The notes: generated by a model not told the origin, from the sequence alone. Shown: positions 9,694-18,657, numbered from the stretch's first letter. The stretch is DNA of 64,000 bases from Shewanella zhangzhouensis (GCF_019457615.1 NZ_CP080414.1:2416501-2480500); one strand, 5' to 3'. Translations and numbers: made by a program.

Positions 9694-10563
9694 TCATCCT
9701 AGTCGTTTATACCATTGGTCATTCATGGCGGAATGTGCGTACCAATGATGGGGGGGCACGTCTGTAAAAGCCGTGCGCCAATGACAAACCTCCATCGACA
9801 GGTTATCGCACAGTCTAACCATAGAGGCAGGAATGTAAGACTCATGCCGGCGCCCTACTTTTAACGATAAACAACTGCTTAACGCTTCAAATATTTTTGG
9901 GGAACTACGGTGCAGCACTTCTAACGGCTCGGCCAATACCATGAAATTGTAGGACTCATGAGCGCCCGCAATGCCATCCCGTGTGTCGGCATTATAAAAA
10001 AGGTGAATTTTGCCAATGTCATGCAGTAGCCCACCAATAAACGCTACACCAACACTCAAGGGACCTACATTGTAGCGCCAACAAAGCATCGCGGCTGTTA
10101 CGGCCACTTCATGACTGTGCTCCAGCAATCCTGTTTCATGATTATGATGATGACTTCGACTTGCCCGGGCAGTAAAGAACTGGCTCATCAACTCCTGATT
10201 AAGTAATACCGCCAAATAGAAATGTCGCAGTGCGGCATCCTGAATAAGTCCTAAGATCCCCCAGATATCAACGATGATGGATTCGCAACCTGCTGGCACT
10301 AGTGAAAAATGGCGATACACTGCGACCTCATCCATCACTTCTGGAACAATTAAAACCTTCTTAATGTGTCGCTCACCGTCTGCAGTCCACTGCACCAACA
10401 CCAATTGGCCTTCAGGCCGTACCCCCGTCATTACATCGCGGGGCACTTCAAGTGATAAGGACTCACGCAGGCAGCGGAATTGCCATAATTGTGACGACTC
10501 ACTCTGTGCGACCCTGTGTACCCAGGCCAAGTCATCAGAAGTACCTCTGGACCTGATATTCAT
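9694..10563 (-). CDS. HD-domain phosphohydrolase-like protein coupled to the integrase (289 aa)
   Basis: The ATG at 10563 overlaps the integrase stop (ATGA), so the two are translationally coupled; longer in-frame starts lie inside the integrase gene. The C-terminal half has HD-domain hallmarks: HHHNHETGLLEHSHEVA at about 137-153 and GGLLHDIGKIHLF, with the metal-binding His-Asp pair. The N-terminal ~110 residues contain a beta-rich stretch (GQLVLVQWTADGERHIKKV) that could be a small nucleic-acid-binding fold, as in YhaM-type exonucleases or TraI_2-type HD proteins. The likely activity is a metal-dependent phosphohydrolase on nucleotides or nucleic acid. Its fixed position behind int and xis suggests a role in the element's life cycle, but that is inferred. 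Confidence 0.75.
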   Translation of the reverse strand: MNIRSRGTSDDLAWVHRVAQSESSQLWQFRCLRESLSLEVPRDVMTGVRPEGQLVLVQWTADGERHIKKVLIVPEVMDEVAVYRHFSLVPAGCESIIVDIWGILGLIQDAALRHFYLAVLLNQELMSQFFTARASRSHHHNHETGLLEHSHEVAVTAAMLCWRYNVGPLSVGVAFIGGLLHDIGKIHLFYNADTRDGIAGAHESYNFMVLAEPLEVLHRSSPKIFEALSSCLSLKVGRRHESYIPASMVRLCDNLSMEVCHWRTAFTDVPPHHWYAHSAMNDQWYKRLG

Positions 10564-11738
10564 TTTGACTCTCCTTCGTTTTGTCCCTTGCGGATCAAAC
10601 GCTCGAACGCCGCACCATCCTGTCCAAGTAAATTGGGCACATAACGCGAATAGACTCTGAAGAGCATACTGGTATTCGCATGCCCTAATTGCCTGGCAAT
10701 CCATTCAGGGCTCTCGCCGGCAGCCAGCCAGAGGGTCGCGGCGGTATGCCGTGTCTGGTAGGGATTTCGCTTTTCAAGCTTGAGGTGTTCCAATAGTGGG
10801 TACCAGATGCGTTTGGTGACATTTTGATGATTCAACGCTGCGCCACACCGATTACAAAAGACAAATTGACTCCTGGCCCCAGTTTGCTGCCGCTGCGCCA
10901 GCAGCGCTTCATATACTGGCTGACTCATGGCAATTGCCCTGAACGAACCCGGTGTTTTTGTAGGGCCAAGAGTCCCCCGCACCAGTGACTGGCGGATGTG
11001 TATTAATTGCCTGGCAAAATCAACGTTTTCCCACGTTAGGCCATCGATTTCACCGGTCCGCATACCTGTGAAAAATCGAACGATATAGTAGGGACGAAAA
11101 TCACTTCTTACCCCCTCTATAATGCGGCAGACCTCATCAAGCGAGAATGGCTGAATATCACTTCGAGGCATAGGCAGGGCCTTAATATTCCGCCATGGGT
11201 TGTCAAAGCCAAAACGCTCCGCAGCATCACTCAGCATTAGGCGTAGATATGTCATGATGTGATTAATGCGCGAGGCCGATAATGATTTCGAAGTGGCAGC
11301 ATCAACGTCACATAGCCGTGTGCGAAATCCAAGAATATCTGTCTTAGTGATAGCGGCTATCATGCAATCACCTAACGCGGGGATCAGATGGCACCTGAGA
11401 ATGCCTTCAACCGTCTCAACCTGGCTGGCGCGCCACTCCACTTTCTTTTCCGCCAACCAAAGGTTGGCAAAAGTGGCAAGCTGCATTCGCCCACCGACAG
11501 CCTTAAGCTGGCTCAGTTTTTCGAGCTGCCTGAAATGTTCTGCCTTTGGGCTGTTTGGAAAATGGTGCCCATAATCAAAACTGCCGCTTTTCATCTGCTG
11601 TTCAAGCAGTGCCATCAGTCTATTGAGCTTCTGGCGGTTAGCTGGATTGTCGATAAGGCTTGTCTGCTCCCTGCAGCGCACTCCCTTGTATCGAAAGTCC
11701 AAATAGAGTTTGCCATCACGGCTATTCACTGTTCCCAT
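10560..11738 (-). CDS. int: Phage-type tyrosine integrase (392 aa)
   Basis: Normal length and three-part layout. The N-terminal arm-binding segment (MGTVNSRDGKLYLDFRYKG) resembles the DUF3596 / Arm-DNA-bind family, a core-binding region spans about 80-190, and the catalytic domain follows. Active-site motifs are FTGMRTGEIDGLTW (box I Arg), TKTPGSFRAIAM (Lys region), NPYQTRHTAATLWL (box II) and RQLGHANTSMLFRVYSRYV with the nucleophilic Tyr. The Y-Q-T-R-H form of box II is common in this subfamily. It lies 9 bp downstream of the excisionase-like gene and is coupled to the HD gene. Integrases of this type often use tRNA genes, so it is a second candidate for the tRNA-Asp integration, although it lies about 7 kb from the left att site. 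Confidence 0.93.
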   Translation of the reverse strand: MGTVNSRDGKLYLDFRYKGVRCREQTSLIDNPANRQKLNRLMALLEQQMKSGSFDYGHHFPNSPKAEHFRQLEKLSQLKAVGGRMQLATFANLWLAEKKVEWRASQVETVEGILRCHLIPALGDCMIAAITKTDILGFRTRLCDVDAATSKSLSASRINHIMTYLRLMLSDAAERFGFDNPWRNIKALPMPRSDIQPFSLDEVCRIIEGVRSDFRPYYIVRFFTGMRTGEIDGLTWENVDFARQLIHIRQSLVRGTLGPTKTPGSFRAIAMSQPVYEALLAQRQQTGARSQFVFCNRCGAALNHQNVTKRIWYPLLEHLKLEKRNPYQTRHTAATLWLAAGESPEWIARQLGHANTSMLFRVYSRYVPNLLGQDGAAFERLIRKGQNEGESK

Positions 11739-11747
11739 GATGTCCTC

Positions 11748-11960
11748 CTAGTTCATCTGATTGATCAGATCGTGGGCGGCGGCGCCAAGCAGCATGGACT
11801 CCTCGACCCGCTCCCAGATGTACAGAATTTTGCGCCCGCCAAAAGGTCGGATGTAGTGCACACCCTCAAACAGAACAGCGTCCTTCAGACACTGCCGGAT
11901 AGTGCGAACGTCGTACTTAATCCGTGCAGATAGTTCTTCTGTGGTGAGATAGGTACTCAT
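11748..11960 (-). CDS. xis: Excisionase-like small DNA-binding protein (70 aa)
   Basis: The ATG at 11960 is preceded by TGGAGG at good spacing, so it is chosen over the in-frame ATG at 11987. The sequence begins MSTYLTTEELSARIKYDVRT, typical of a winged MerR/excisionase-type helix-turn-helix where TTEELSARI is the recognition-helix region, followed by a wing with FGGRKILYIW. Proteins of this kind bind next to att sites and bias the integrase towards excision. It lies directly upstream of int on the same strand and diverges from an HTH regulator, the usual layout of a control module in an integrative element. Confidence 0.82.
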   Translation of the reverse strand: MSTYLTTEELSARIKYDVRTIRQCLKDAVLFEGVHYIRPFGGRKILYIWERVEESMLLGAAAHDLINQMN

Positions 11961-11985
11961 AACCGCCTCCAGTTCTGACTCATAC

Positions 11986-12069
11986 ATGATTCATTTGCAG
12001 CCTATGAGTAAACAATAAATCACAAATGAAAAAAGTCAAGCATTTTTTGCGTCATTTATGATTCATTTG
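11986..12069. promoter_or_regulatory. Divergent control region with repeated ATGATTCATTTG operator-like sites
   Basis: The 12-mer ATGATTCATTTG occurs at 11986-11997 and 12058-12069, and a related inverted copy (CACAAATGAA) lies at 12021-12030. The repeats sit between the excisionase-like gene (minus) and the HTH regulator gene (plus), next to both expected promoters. They are good candidates for operators of the small HTH protein. Function is inferred from position and repetition only. Confidence 0.6.
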
Positions 12070-12105
12070 ATATGATATGTGAGAGATATGACTTATGGAT
12101 CGAAC

Positions 12106-12345
12106 ATGATAAGAATCCTTCTCATCAAGTTGCTTGATGAAAAAGCCTTCAAGGAAAAGCGCCGTATAACCTTGTCTGAAGTGAGTGAAAAGACAGGTAT
12201 CAGCCGTGCCACGTTAACACGTATCGCCAACGTGCCTGGCAATGTGACTAACACAGATACCATCAATGCATTGTGCAAGTATTTTGAATGTCAGCCAGGG
12301 GAGCTATTGATGTATGTAGAAGAAAACGATACTGCAGATCATTAA
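12106..12345 (+). CDS. Small Cro/CI (XRE)-type HTH regulator (79 aa)
   Basis: The helix-turn-helix is clear: ITLSEVSEKTGISRATLTRI followed by ALCKYFECQPGELLMYV, the pattern of compact Cro/CI-family repressors. I choose the ATG at 12106 (MIRILLIKLLDEKAF), the usual start in this family, over in-frame ATGs at 12079 and 12088. It is divergent from xis-int-HD across a region with repeated ATGATTCATTTG sites, so it probably controls the recombination operon and possibly itself. The short length means it is only a DNA-binding unit without a protease-sensitive or ligand domain. Confidence 0.85.
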   Translation: MIRILLIKLLDEKAFKEKRRITLSEVSEKTGISRATLTRIANVPGNVTNTDTINALCKYFECQPGELLMYVEENDTADH

Positions 12346-12473
12346 GTTTTTAGTGAAAAAATGATGTAATTTATCACTGGCGACTCTGTTTTGACGGGCG
12401 TGCAATCAATCTATTAGCTAGGGAAACTTGGTCGTTTTGGACTAAAAGTATCAAGGTAGGAATTATTCTCAAT

Positions 12474-13674
12474 TGTACTAGCTCAGACCTGATCTGACAG
12501 TTACCCGATTTTGGGGTGCCGTTGTCAGATTAGATTTGGGTTAAATTCTTTCCCGCCCAAACCCGTTTCCCATCAATTCATGTTGCCATCGGTGTACGAC
12601 CGCAGCACATTTTGCCCTGATGGGTGCGCTCATTGTTTTACAGCGCCAGCCGTTCGTCCAAGTCTTTTTGCAGTTCTTCCAGTGTGCTATACAGCTTTTT
12701 GCGGAACGTGACCTGATAGAACTCATTCAGAATGGTCATGTGGAAACGCTCGCAGATACCGTTTGTCTGTGGATGTCTGGCTTTGGTTTTCGTGTGGTCG
12801 ATGTCATTGATGGCCAGATACAGCTGGTAATCGTGCTGCTCAACCTTGCCACAGTATTCGGTGCCCCTGTCGGTGAGGATACGCAGCATCGGCAGCGCCT
12901 GAGCTTCGAAAAACGGCAATACTCTATCGTTCAGCAGGTCGGCAGAGGTGATTGGGGTTTTGGTGGTGTAGAGCTTTGCAAAGGCGACCTTACTGTAGGT
13001 ATCGACGAAGGTCTGCTGGTATATCCGCCCCACACCTTTGAGGTTGCCGACGTAAAAGGTGTCCTGTGAGCCCAGATAGCCAGGATGATGGGTTTCAATT
13101 TCACCACAGGCCTCATCGTCCCGGGCTTTCTTTTCCAAGGCTGCAACCTGTGCTTCTGTCAGGATGATGCCATCGCGCTCCATCTTTGCTTCCAATGCGG
13201 TCAGGCGCTTCTTGAGGTTTTCCAGACCGTGTCTGAGCCAAATCGAACGTACGCCGCTGCCGGAAACAAAGACGCCTTGCTTGCGCAGCTCGTTGCTGGT
13301 TCGGGTTTGACCATAGGCGGGAAACTCAATGGCGTAATCAATGACAGCTTGCTCTATATGGTCATCAACACGATTTTTCAGATTGGGTATGCGTCTGGAG
13401 CGGTTGATAAGCGCATCAATGCCGCCATCCTCAACCAGCTCACGATAGCGATAGAAGGTGTCGCGGGATACCCCCATAACCTTGCAGGCCCTGGAAACGT
13501 TGCCGAGCTCCTCAGCCAGATTCAGTAAACCTGCTTTGTGTTTAATGATGGGGTTGTTAGTATGCAGCATGAGAGTTACCTCTTTTGTTTTGATTGAAGA
13601 TTCGACACCTTTATCAAAACGGGTAACTCTCACCTTTTCAAGATGATGTGTCAGATCAAGTCACGACTAATACA
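12474..13674 (-). mobile_element. IS481-family insertion sequence with degenerate transposase
   Basis: About 1.2 kb bounded by imperfect 26-bp terminal inverted repeats (20 of 26 matching) that both begin TGTA and share the inner 10-mer TGATCTGACA (12490-12499 and, inverted, 13649-13658). The ends were placed by comparing the two termini with each other and with a remnant at 18281-18364. No clear target duplication is visible; the right side abuts an older IS5 remnant, so the flank may have been altered. Confidence 0.75.
12530..13570 (-). pseudogene. IS481-family transposase, two premature stops near the C-terminus
   Basis: The N-terminal HTH (LGNVSRACKVMGVSRDTFYRY) and the DDE core (TFVDTYSKVAF, ILTDRGTEYCG, NGICERFHMTILNEFY) are intact up to an in-frame TAA at 12638-12640 (310 residues from the ATG at 13570). 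Past that stop the same frame continues with recognisable family sequence (NNERTHQGKMCCGRTPMAT), hits a TGA at 12578-12580, then IDGKRVWAGKNLTQI and a final TAA at 12530-12532. The family's conserved C-terminal segment is thus cut off, so the transposase is probably inactive, or active only as a shortened protein because all three catalytic acids precede the first stop. Confidence 0.85.
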
Positions 13675-13690
13675 GTTAAACCGAGCAATA

Positions 13691-13735
13691 CCTTGGCGCC
13701 GTTGCTATCCGCGCAATGATTTGATGAACAATGCC
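13691..13735 (+). repeat. IS5-family terminal remnant (left copy)
   Basis: This 45-bp stretch matches the segment downstream of the decayed IS5 transposase at 34675-34718, in the same orientation, including CGCGCAAT, ATTTGAT and AACAA. It is a leftover end of a related element. Together with the right copy it brackets the signalling block of the island. Confidence 0.6.
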
Positions 13736-13852
13736 GTTTGATGGCCTTAATAATTTTTCTTCGGTGTAGCGTTTCTTCATGTTGAGATCTCCATTAGCTC
13801 CAGTGTATTGGAAATCTCATCAATGTCATGGTCTTAATTTTGGGGGAGAGGT
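13736..13852 (-). mobile_element. IS3-family end fragment with the start of orfA
   Basis: On the minus strand an ATG opens MKKRYTEEK, the typical start of IS3-family orfA proteins. After a one-base deletion relative to the expected frame, the bases still encode IIKAIKR-like sequence, and the fragment then ends at the IS5 remnant. About 70 bp of upstream terminal sequence is also present. It is a small, non-functional remnant. Confidence 0.6.
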
Positions 13853-14176
13853 CCTATCCTTGAGAAATCTATATCGAATAACTTCTTTTAGGGCTAAGTA
13901 AATTAGAGAAAACTCAATATTGACCATTGAGAAGTATTCGTATTATCGTTAATTGGATTTTGCTCAGAATACCTGTGCCGCGTATTACAACCTCCATTTG
14001 TTCACTAAAAACGAAAATCTGCATAGTCTTAGCTACTTATATGAAAGTGGTCAAATTTATAAAATATTTATTTACAAATAAATATTTGGGAAGTGCGTTA
14101 GTTAATATCGTTATTCTTGATTTGAATATTGCGTACGGTTAAAGTACCCACAAATATTTTGTGTGAATAATTCGAG
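13853..14176. other. AT-rich leader upstream of the PAS receptor gene, no gene seen
   Basis: About 320 bp with no credible reading frame. It contains an AT-only hairpin around 14060-14087 (AAATATTTATT and its complement), which may be incidental in such AT-rich sequence. The promoter of the next gene presumably lies here, but I see no clear -35/-10 pair. Confidence 0.4.
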
Positions 14177-15748
14177 ATGATTGTAAGCAATTTTAGTTCT
14201 TGCGAAGAGACGAAGTTTTCAATAGACCTTAATCTTATTTCCACTACAGATCCAACCAGTATTGTTACATATGCGAATAGCTCATTTTGTGATGTTGCCG
14301 GATATACTAAAACTGAGTTAATTGGGAATCCACATAATGTTGTTCGTCATCCTGATATGCCGAAAGTAGCATTCAAGCAGGTTTGGAAAACGATTAGGTC
14401 AGGTAACAGCTGGATGGGATTGGTAAAGAATGCTCGTAAAGATGGAGGATTCTACTGGGTATCTGCTTACATTACACCCATTACAGATTCTGACGGCAAA
14501 ATAATCGAATATCAATCAGTACGAACGCAACCTAAACGTGAATGGATTGAACGTGCAGAACAACAATATAAGAAATTGAATGAAGACAAGAAACCAATCC
14601 GTCTCAGATTCCCTAGATTCAGTTTTGGTTGGATAAGATATGTAGCCGCTGCAATTATTCTTGTTAGTTCAATTTTATTAGTTTTAGGTTCATCGCCATT
14701 ACAGTGCGGGGTTGTAATAATTTTTGCATTGTTGTGTATGGGAGTTAATGAGGCATTAAATCATCGACGATTAAAAGTAATAACCGAACTTGCATCAGAG
14801 GCTTACAATAATCCATTAATGGAATCTATATATACCGGTCATTACGATGAATATTCGATAATTGAATTAGCTTTATACAAGTATCGGGCGGAAGTTCGCG
14901 CAATCGTTGCTCGTGCGATAGAGACTTCAGAAGGTATCCATGGTGATGCTGAAGACGAGTTCAAAAGACAAGAAAAGATTAAAAGCAACTTAGCTAAACA
15001 AGATATAGAGACTGGATCTGTCGTTAAAGCTGTTGCGGAGATGTCTCATTCTATTCGAGATGTAGCAAAAAATACATTGGAAACTTCAGATTTAGTTTGT
15101 GAGGTTAGTCGGTTATCGGATAAAGGCTCGTTAAATGTAAATATTACGATCGACTCAATTTCGGAATTACATAGGGCATTGGAGGAGGCAAAACACATTA
15201 TAAATGAATTATCTGTGAGCAGTCATGAAATTGAGAAAATACTTGAGGTGATTGGAAATATTGCCGATCAGACCAACTTACTTGCACTTAACGCTGCCAT
15301 TGAGGCTGCTCGAGCTGGTGAAAGTGGGCGAGGGTTTGCTGTTGTCGCTGATGAAGTTCGATCTTTAGCTTTTAAAACACAGGCTTCTACTGAAGAAATC
15401 CATAATATGATTTCTCACTTGCAGGTCACAGCCGTCAAAGCTGTTAATTCAATGGATAAAGGAAGTCGACTATCGGATGTTTGTAAGGAGAGAGCTCTTG
15501 GTACTTCCGAGGTGTTACAAAGGGTTAATATTATGCTCAGTGATGTAACCGGTGCTAGTAACCAAATTGCTATAGCTGTTAATCAACAGGCGAATGTTAC
15601 CGAGGAGATCAACAGTAACGTAGTTAGCATACAAAATCTATCAGTATCAAATTTAGATTTAAGTGAGGCATCTGTTAAAAAGACCAGTGAATTGGTAGAA
15701 AAACTACAAGATCTTCAACGTTTAATGCTGCAATTTCAAAAGAATTGA
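14177..15748 (+). CDS. Aer-like PAS methyl-accepting chemotaxis receptor (523 aa)
   Basis: The N-terminal PAS domain (about 15-125) has the Aer-type signature (ANSSFCDVAGYTKTELIG, NVVRHPDMPKVAFKQVW), which in Aer binds FAD and senses redox or energy state. Two adjacent hydrophobic segments (about 153-198) form a membrane hairpin with almost no periplasmic part, so sensing is cytoplasmic. The signalling domain follows, with the hairpin tip ADQTNLLALNAAIEAARAGE at about 365-385. It probably feeds the CheA/CheW of the minus-strand operon in the same island or the host's own chemotaxis pathway. It has its own upstream region, is not in an obvious operon, and is more AT-rich than the backbone genes. 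Confidence 0.92.
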   Translation: MIVSNFSSCEETKFSIDLNLISTTDPTSIVTYANSSFCDVAGYTKTELIGNPHNVVRHPDMPKVAFKQVWKTIRSGNSWMGLVKNARKDGGFYWVSAYITPITDSDGKIIEYQSVRTQPKREWIERAEQQYKKLNEDKKPIRLRFPRFSFGWIRYVAAAIILVSSILLVLGSSPLQCGVVIIFALLCMGVNEALNHRRLKVITELASEAYNNPLMESIYTGHYDEYSIIELALYKYRAEVRAIVARAIETSEGIHGDAEDEFKRQEKIKSNLAKQDIETGSVVKAVAEMSHSIRDVAKNTLETSDLVCEVSRLSDKGSLNVNITIDSISELHRALEEAKHIINELSVSSHEIEKILEVIGNIADQTNLLALNAAIEAARAGESGRGFAVVADEVRSLAFKTQASTEEIHNMISHLQVTAVKAVNSMDKGSRLSDVCKERALGTSEVLQRVNIMLSDVTGASNQIAIAVNQQANVTEEINSNVVSIQNLSVSNLDLSEASVKKTSELVEKLQDLQRLMLQFQKN

Positions 15749-15975
15749 TACAGCTAATCTGATTAAAAATTGTGAACTTATAGTTATAACATTTAGATTT
15801 TATAATCTTAAAATTATGACGTTAATAACATTTAGATATGACTTTCTAAGTCTAATTTTTTAATGTAAATATAAAAGCCTGCTACATAATTTAAACGGTA
15901 ATTAGCAAGTACAATATATATTATACATTTATAAAGTTATTAACGAGTGTACTTTAATGGATTTGTGGTAACTTT

Positions 15976-17100
15976 ATGAATTATTTTAACCTAAAGGTGA
16001 TAGGCCAAAGGGATAATGGTTTTATTGACTTTATGAAAGAAATCTTTGACTATACAAGAATATATCATCCATGTTTAGGACGTATCTCACTCGCAGCCTT
16101 GGATAATAATACTATTTCGACGTATCATAGCGAAGACATAAGAGGATATGCAGATTGTCATCTAGAATTTGAAGAGTTTGAAATTGGGGTTAACTCAAGT
16201 CTTTCTAAGATCATGAGAAGCAATAATTATAGGATTGTCGATGATATATTTGAGTTACAAGGCACGCCCCAAGCAGTGAGCTTGACCACTCATGGCTTTT
16301 TAAGTAGTTTAACCTTTCCAATTTTATACCGAGATGATGTAATTGGGTTTACTTTTTTTAATGCTACATGTAAAGGTTATTTTTCTAGCAAAGACGTAAT
16401 AGATCTTTTTACTTTTGTATCTCATATTATTTCTTCAAGGTATATTCAGGAAAAGGAAAGTAGGACGAACTTCAATAAAGTGCTTCAGGTAGCATTGAAA
16501 ATCGGTCATCATCGTGATCCTGAGACGGCTCAACATCTGGAGCGGATGGGTAAATATAGTGAAGTTTTGGCTCGTTTGTTAGTTAACAAATATCCTGAAA
16601 TTACGACGGATTTCATTCATAGAATTCGCTTTTACGCTCCTTTTCATGATATAGGTAAATATCGGATCCCAGACGAAATCCTCTTCAGTAACAAGGCGTT
16701 CTCTCAAATCGATAGAGATATTATGAACCAGCATCCAGTCTTTGGAGAGGAAATTATTGATGAAGTGGTGAAAATTTATAACTTGAATAAAGCGCTAATT
16801 GAAGAAATGACATTTGTAAAGAACATAGTTCGCTTTCATCACGAGACATACGACGGCACTGGATATCCAGATAGGTTGAAAGGATTGGATATTCCTCTTG
16901 AAGCAAGAATAGTTAGTTTGGCTGACGTATTCGATGCACTTTTGAGTAAGCGGCCATATAAAAATCCTTGGAGTTTAGAAGAAGCAATGCAGTTTATTAA
17001 GAGTAAGTCTGGATCTCTGTTCGATCCCCTCTGTGTAGAGGCACTTGTTCAAAATATAGATGAGTTTCTAGAAATTAAACTAGCAATTTGTGATGAATAA
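15976..17100 (+). CDS. GAF-like / HD-GYP domain protein, probable c-di-GMP phosphodiesterase (374 aa)
   Basis: HD-GYP proteins hydrolyse c-di-GMP to pGpG or GMP. The motif set is complete: HHRDPETAQHLERM, FHDIGKYRIPDEIL (HD pair), NQHPVFGEEII and RFHHETYDGTGYPDRLKG (the GYP element), followed by SLADVFDALLSKRPYK. The N-terminal ~160 residues look like a GAF-type sensor without membrane segments, so the protein is cytosolic. It lies 227 bp after the PAS receptor on the same strand with an AT-rich gap between, so co-transcription is uncertain. With the GGDEF-EAL protein at 21306-24407 it gives the island two c-di-GMP enzymes. Confidence 0.9.
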   Translation: MNYFNLKVIGQRDNGFIDFMKEIFDYTRIYHPCLGRISLAALDNNTISTYHSEDIRGYADCHLEFEEFEIGVNSSLSKIMRSNNYRIVDDIFELQGTPQAVSLTTHGFLSSLTFPILYRDDVIGFTFFNATCKGYFSSKDVIDLFTFVSHIISSRYIQEKESRTNFNKVLQVALKIGHHRDPETAQHLERMGKYSEVLARLLVNKYPEITTDFIHRIRFYAPFHDIGKYRIPDEILFSNKAFSQIDRDIMNQHPVFGEEIIDEVVKIYNLNKALIEEMTFVKNIVRFHHETYDGTGYPDRLKGLDIPLEARIVSLADVFDALLSKRPYKNPWSLEEAMQFIKSKSGSLFDPLCVEALVQNIDEFLEIKLAICDE

Positions 17101-17724
17101 CCAATGCAGCGCGAATAACTTTAATATATTCATTGATTATTTTTCATTCTAGAATATTTTTGCTAACTCCTGTTTTACGTAATATGGTGTAATTTTTTAT
17201 CTATTATTAATTAAATGTATAACTATTACTGCTATTATAATTTTAATCACCTTCGATTTACTTTAGAACTAGGTTGAAGAATTCGCACAATGGCCAGACT
17301 TAGAATTCGACCTTGTCCATAGGCCAGGATAAGTACTCTATACTTTATTAAATTAATTCAAAAGAGGAGCATTAACTACACATATGTATATTAGTAAATT
17401 TTCATGTATCTATGAATTCTCTGATAAACCAAACGTTCGATGTTACTTAACTCGAGCAATGTGTCATACTCGCTACAGAACTGGTAGTGTTATTTAAATT
17501 TTTGCCCGAGTGTTCATATATATATTCAGCTTAATAGTTTGTAGTTGCCTCTTAATTATTATGTAATTTTAGCTTACCGGATACATTAATTTAAATGCTT
17601 GATGTATAATGAATGTATTTTTCAAAAGCTTTTTATCCTCATAACCACTTTTAGTTATGTATTATTAATTGCATCCGCTTCCATTTTTAGAGTAGATAGT
17701 TATAAGCTTGCTAAATAAAATAGC
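17101..17724. other. AT-rich intergenic region, no gene seen
   Basis: About 620 bp with many stops in all frames and no recognisable coding remnant, RNA gene or IS end. It may be decayed DNA. Confidence 0.4.
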
Positions 17725-18111
17725 TCAGTTTGTTCTGAACTTAGAAGCAACAGTCAAAGAAAAAAGAAGTGTTGCCATGCCAAATAACATTAAACCACCC
17801 TGAAATGGATTATAGTTTATAAATATCTTATCTAGGCTGTATCCTAAACTAAGCCCTAGAAAAATCTCAAAACAGAAAGTAAGCACACACCATAAAAGGC
17901 CGACCATCAATTGTACCCCACGTGTAAAAATTCCAAGCCAGGGATACAAGTACCAAACAACCATCAGAATCAATACTGAGCCTACGAAGACTCCTACCTG
18001 ATTAGACGCCGATTCGCCAATTAGAGGTGCGAGAGTTAGTCGCCTAATCATCCCGTGGACTGTTTCTATGCAAATTATTATAAACCATAATATTAATGAT
18101 CGAACAAACAT
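17725..18111 (-). CDS. Small inner-membrane protein, unknown function (128 aa)
   Basis: Four hydrophobic segments cover most of the protein (about 5-20, 38-58, 62-87 and 103-122), so it is an integral membrane protein. I do not recognise the family. The motif VHGMIRRLTLAPLIGE after the first segment is the only markedly polar stretch. It is flanked by gene-poor AT-rich sequence on both sides and has no operon partner. A long open frame in this AT-rich context, with regular membrane periodicity, supports a real gene. It may be cargo or part of a decayed group. Confidence 0.6.
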   Translation of the reverse strand: MFVRSLILWFIIICIETVHGMIRRLTLAPLIGESASNQVGVFVGSVLILMVVWYLYPWLGIFTRGVQLMVGLLWCVLTFCFEIFLGLSLGYSLDKIFINYNPFQGGLMLFGMATLLFSLTVASKFRTN

Positions 18112-18657
18112 TTTTTAATCCCAAAGGTTTTTTCACCAATCATAAATGATTATTTCCTGTAGGTGTTAGTCTAGCTCTTACAAGTCCGCTTTTCAATTGC
18201 TTTTATATTCATAGAATTTTAGGAAAGCATGGGGGTATGGCATGTTAGATTTTATCTGTCCCGCTTTTTACTTAAATCTAACTGAATATCCGGCACCCTT
18301 ACCAAAATGGGTAAAGCTCACATTCTCAAATAATGCGTTCGAGGAGGCATCATCTAATACAATTAAGTGATCTTATTTTTAATCTTACAGTAGCATCTAA
18401 ATATGGGGTAGATATCAGATTCAGCTAGAGCAATTATGATTGATAATTTAATAACTCGATATAACATTAATCAACCGCACCCTCATTATCTCACTAATCT
18501 TTTATAAAATTTGGTTTATGTGATGTGATGTGATGTGACGCAATCTATGCCCTATAGTTTGATAAGGTTAAAGCTTAATTGATACCCCATGCGATTATAA
18601 AAAATTATATAGCTTTGAGACATTGAGTTTGGAGGCGTAAGCCTATTGACAAACTTA
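18112..18657. other. Gene-poor AT-rich region containing an IS481 end remnant
   Basis: About 545 bp with no credible gene. It contains the remnant listed at 18281-18364 and four tandem copies of the pentamer TGTGA near 18521-18540. Nothing else stands out. Confidence 0.4.
18281..18364. repeat. Decayed terminal fragment of an IS481-family element
   Basis: Aligns over about 80 bp with the right end of the IS481 element at 13595-13674: CGGCACCC / CGACACCT, AAAATGGGTAAAGCTCAC / AAAACGGGTAACTCTCAC and CTAATACA at the end. It is diverged and has no transposase. It shows that a related IS end has been in the island long enough to decay. Confidence 0.6.

Noticed and set aside
10563..10704. A longer N-terminus of the HD protein starting at 10704
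   Set aside because: That extension lies wholly inside the integrase gene; the ATGA-overlap start at 10563 is more plausible.
12490..13658. IS481 ends at the perfect TGATCTGACA decamers
   Set aside because: Comparison of both termini extends the inverted repeat outwards to TGTA at 12474 and 13674, and the remnant at 18281-18364 supports the longer form.
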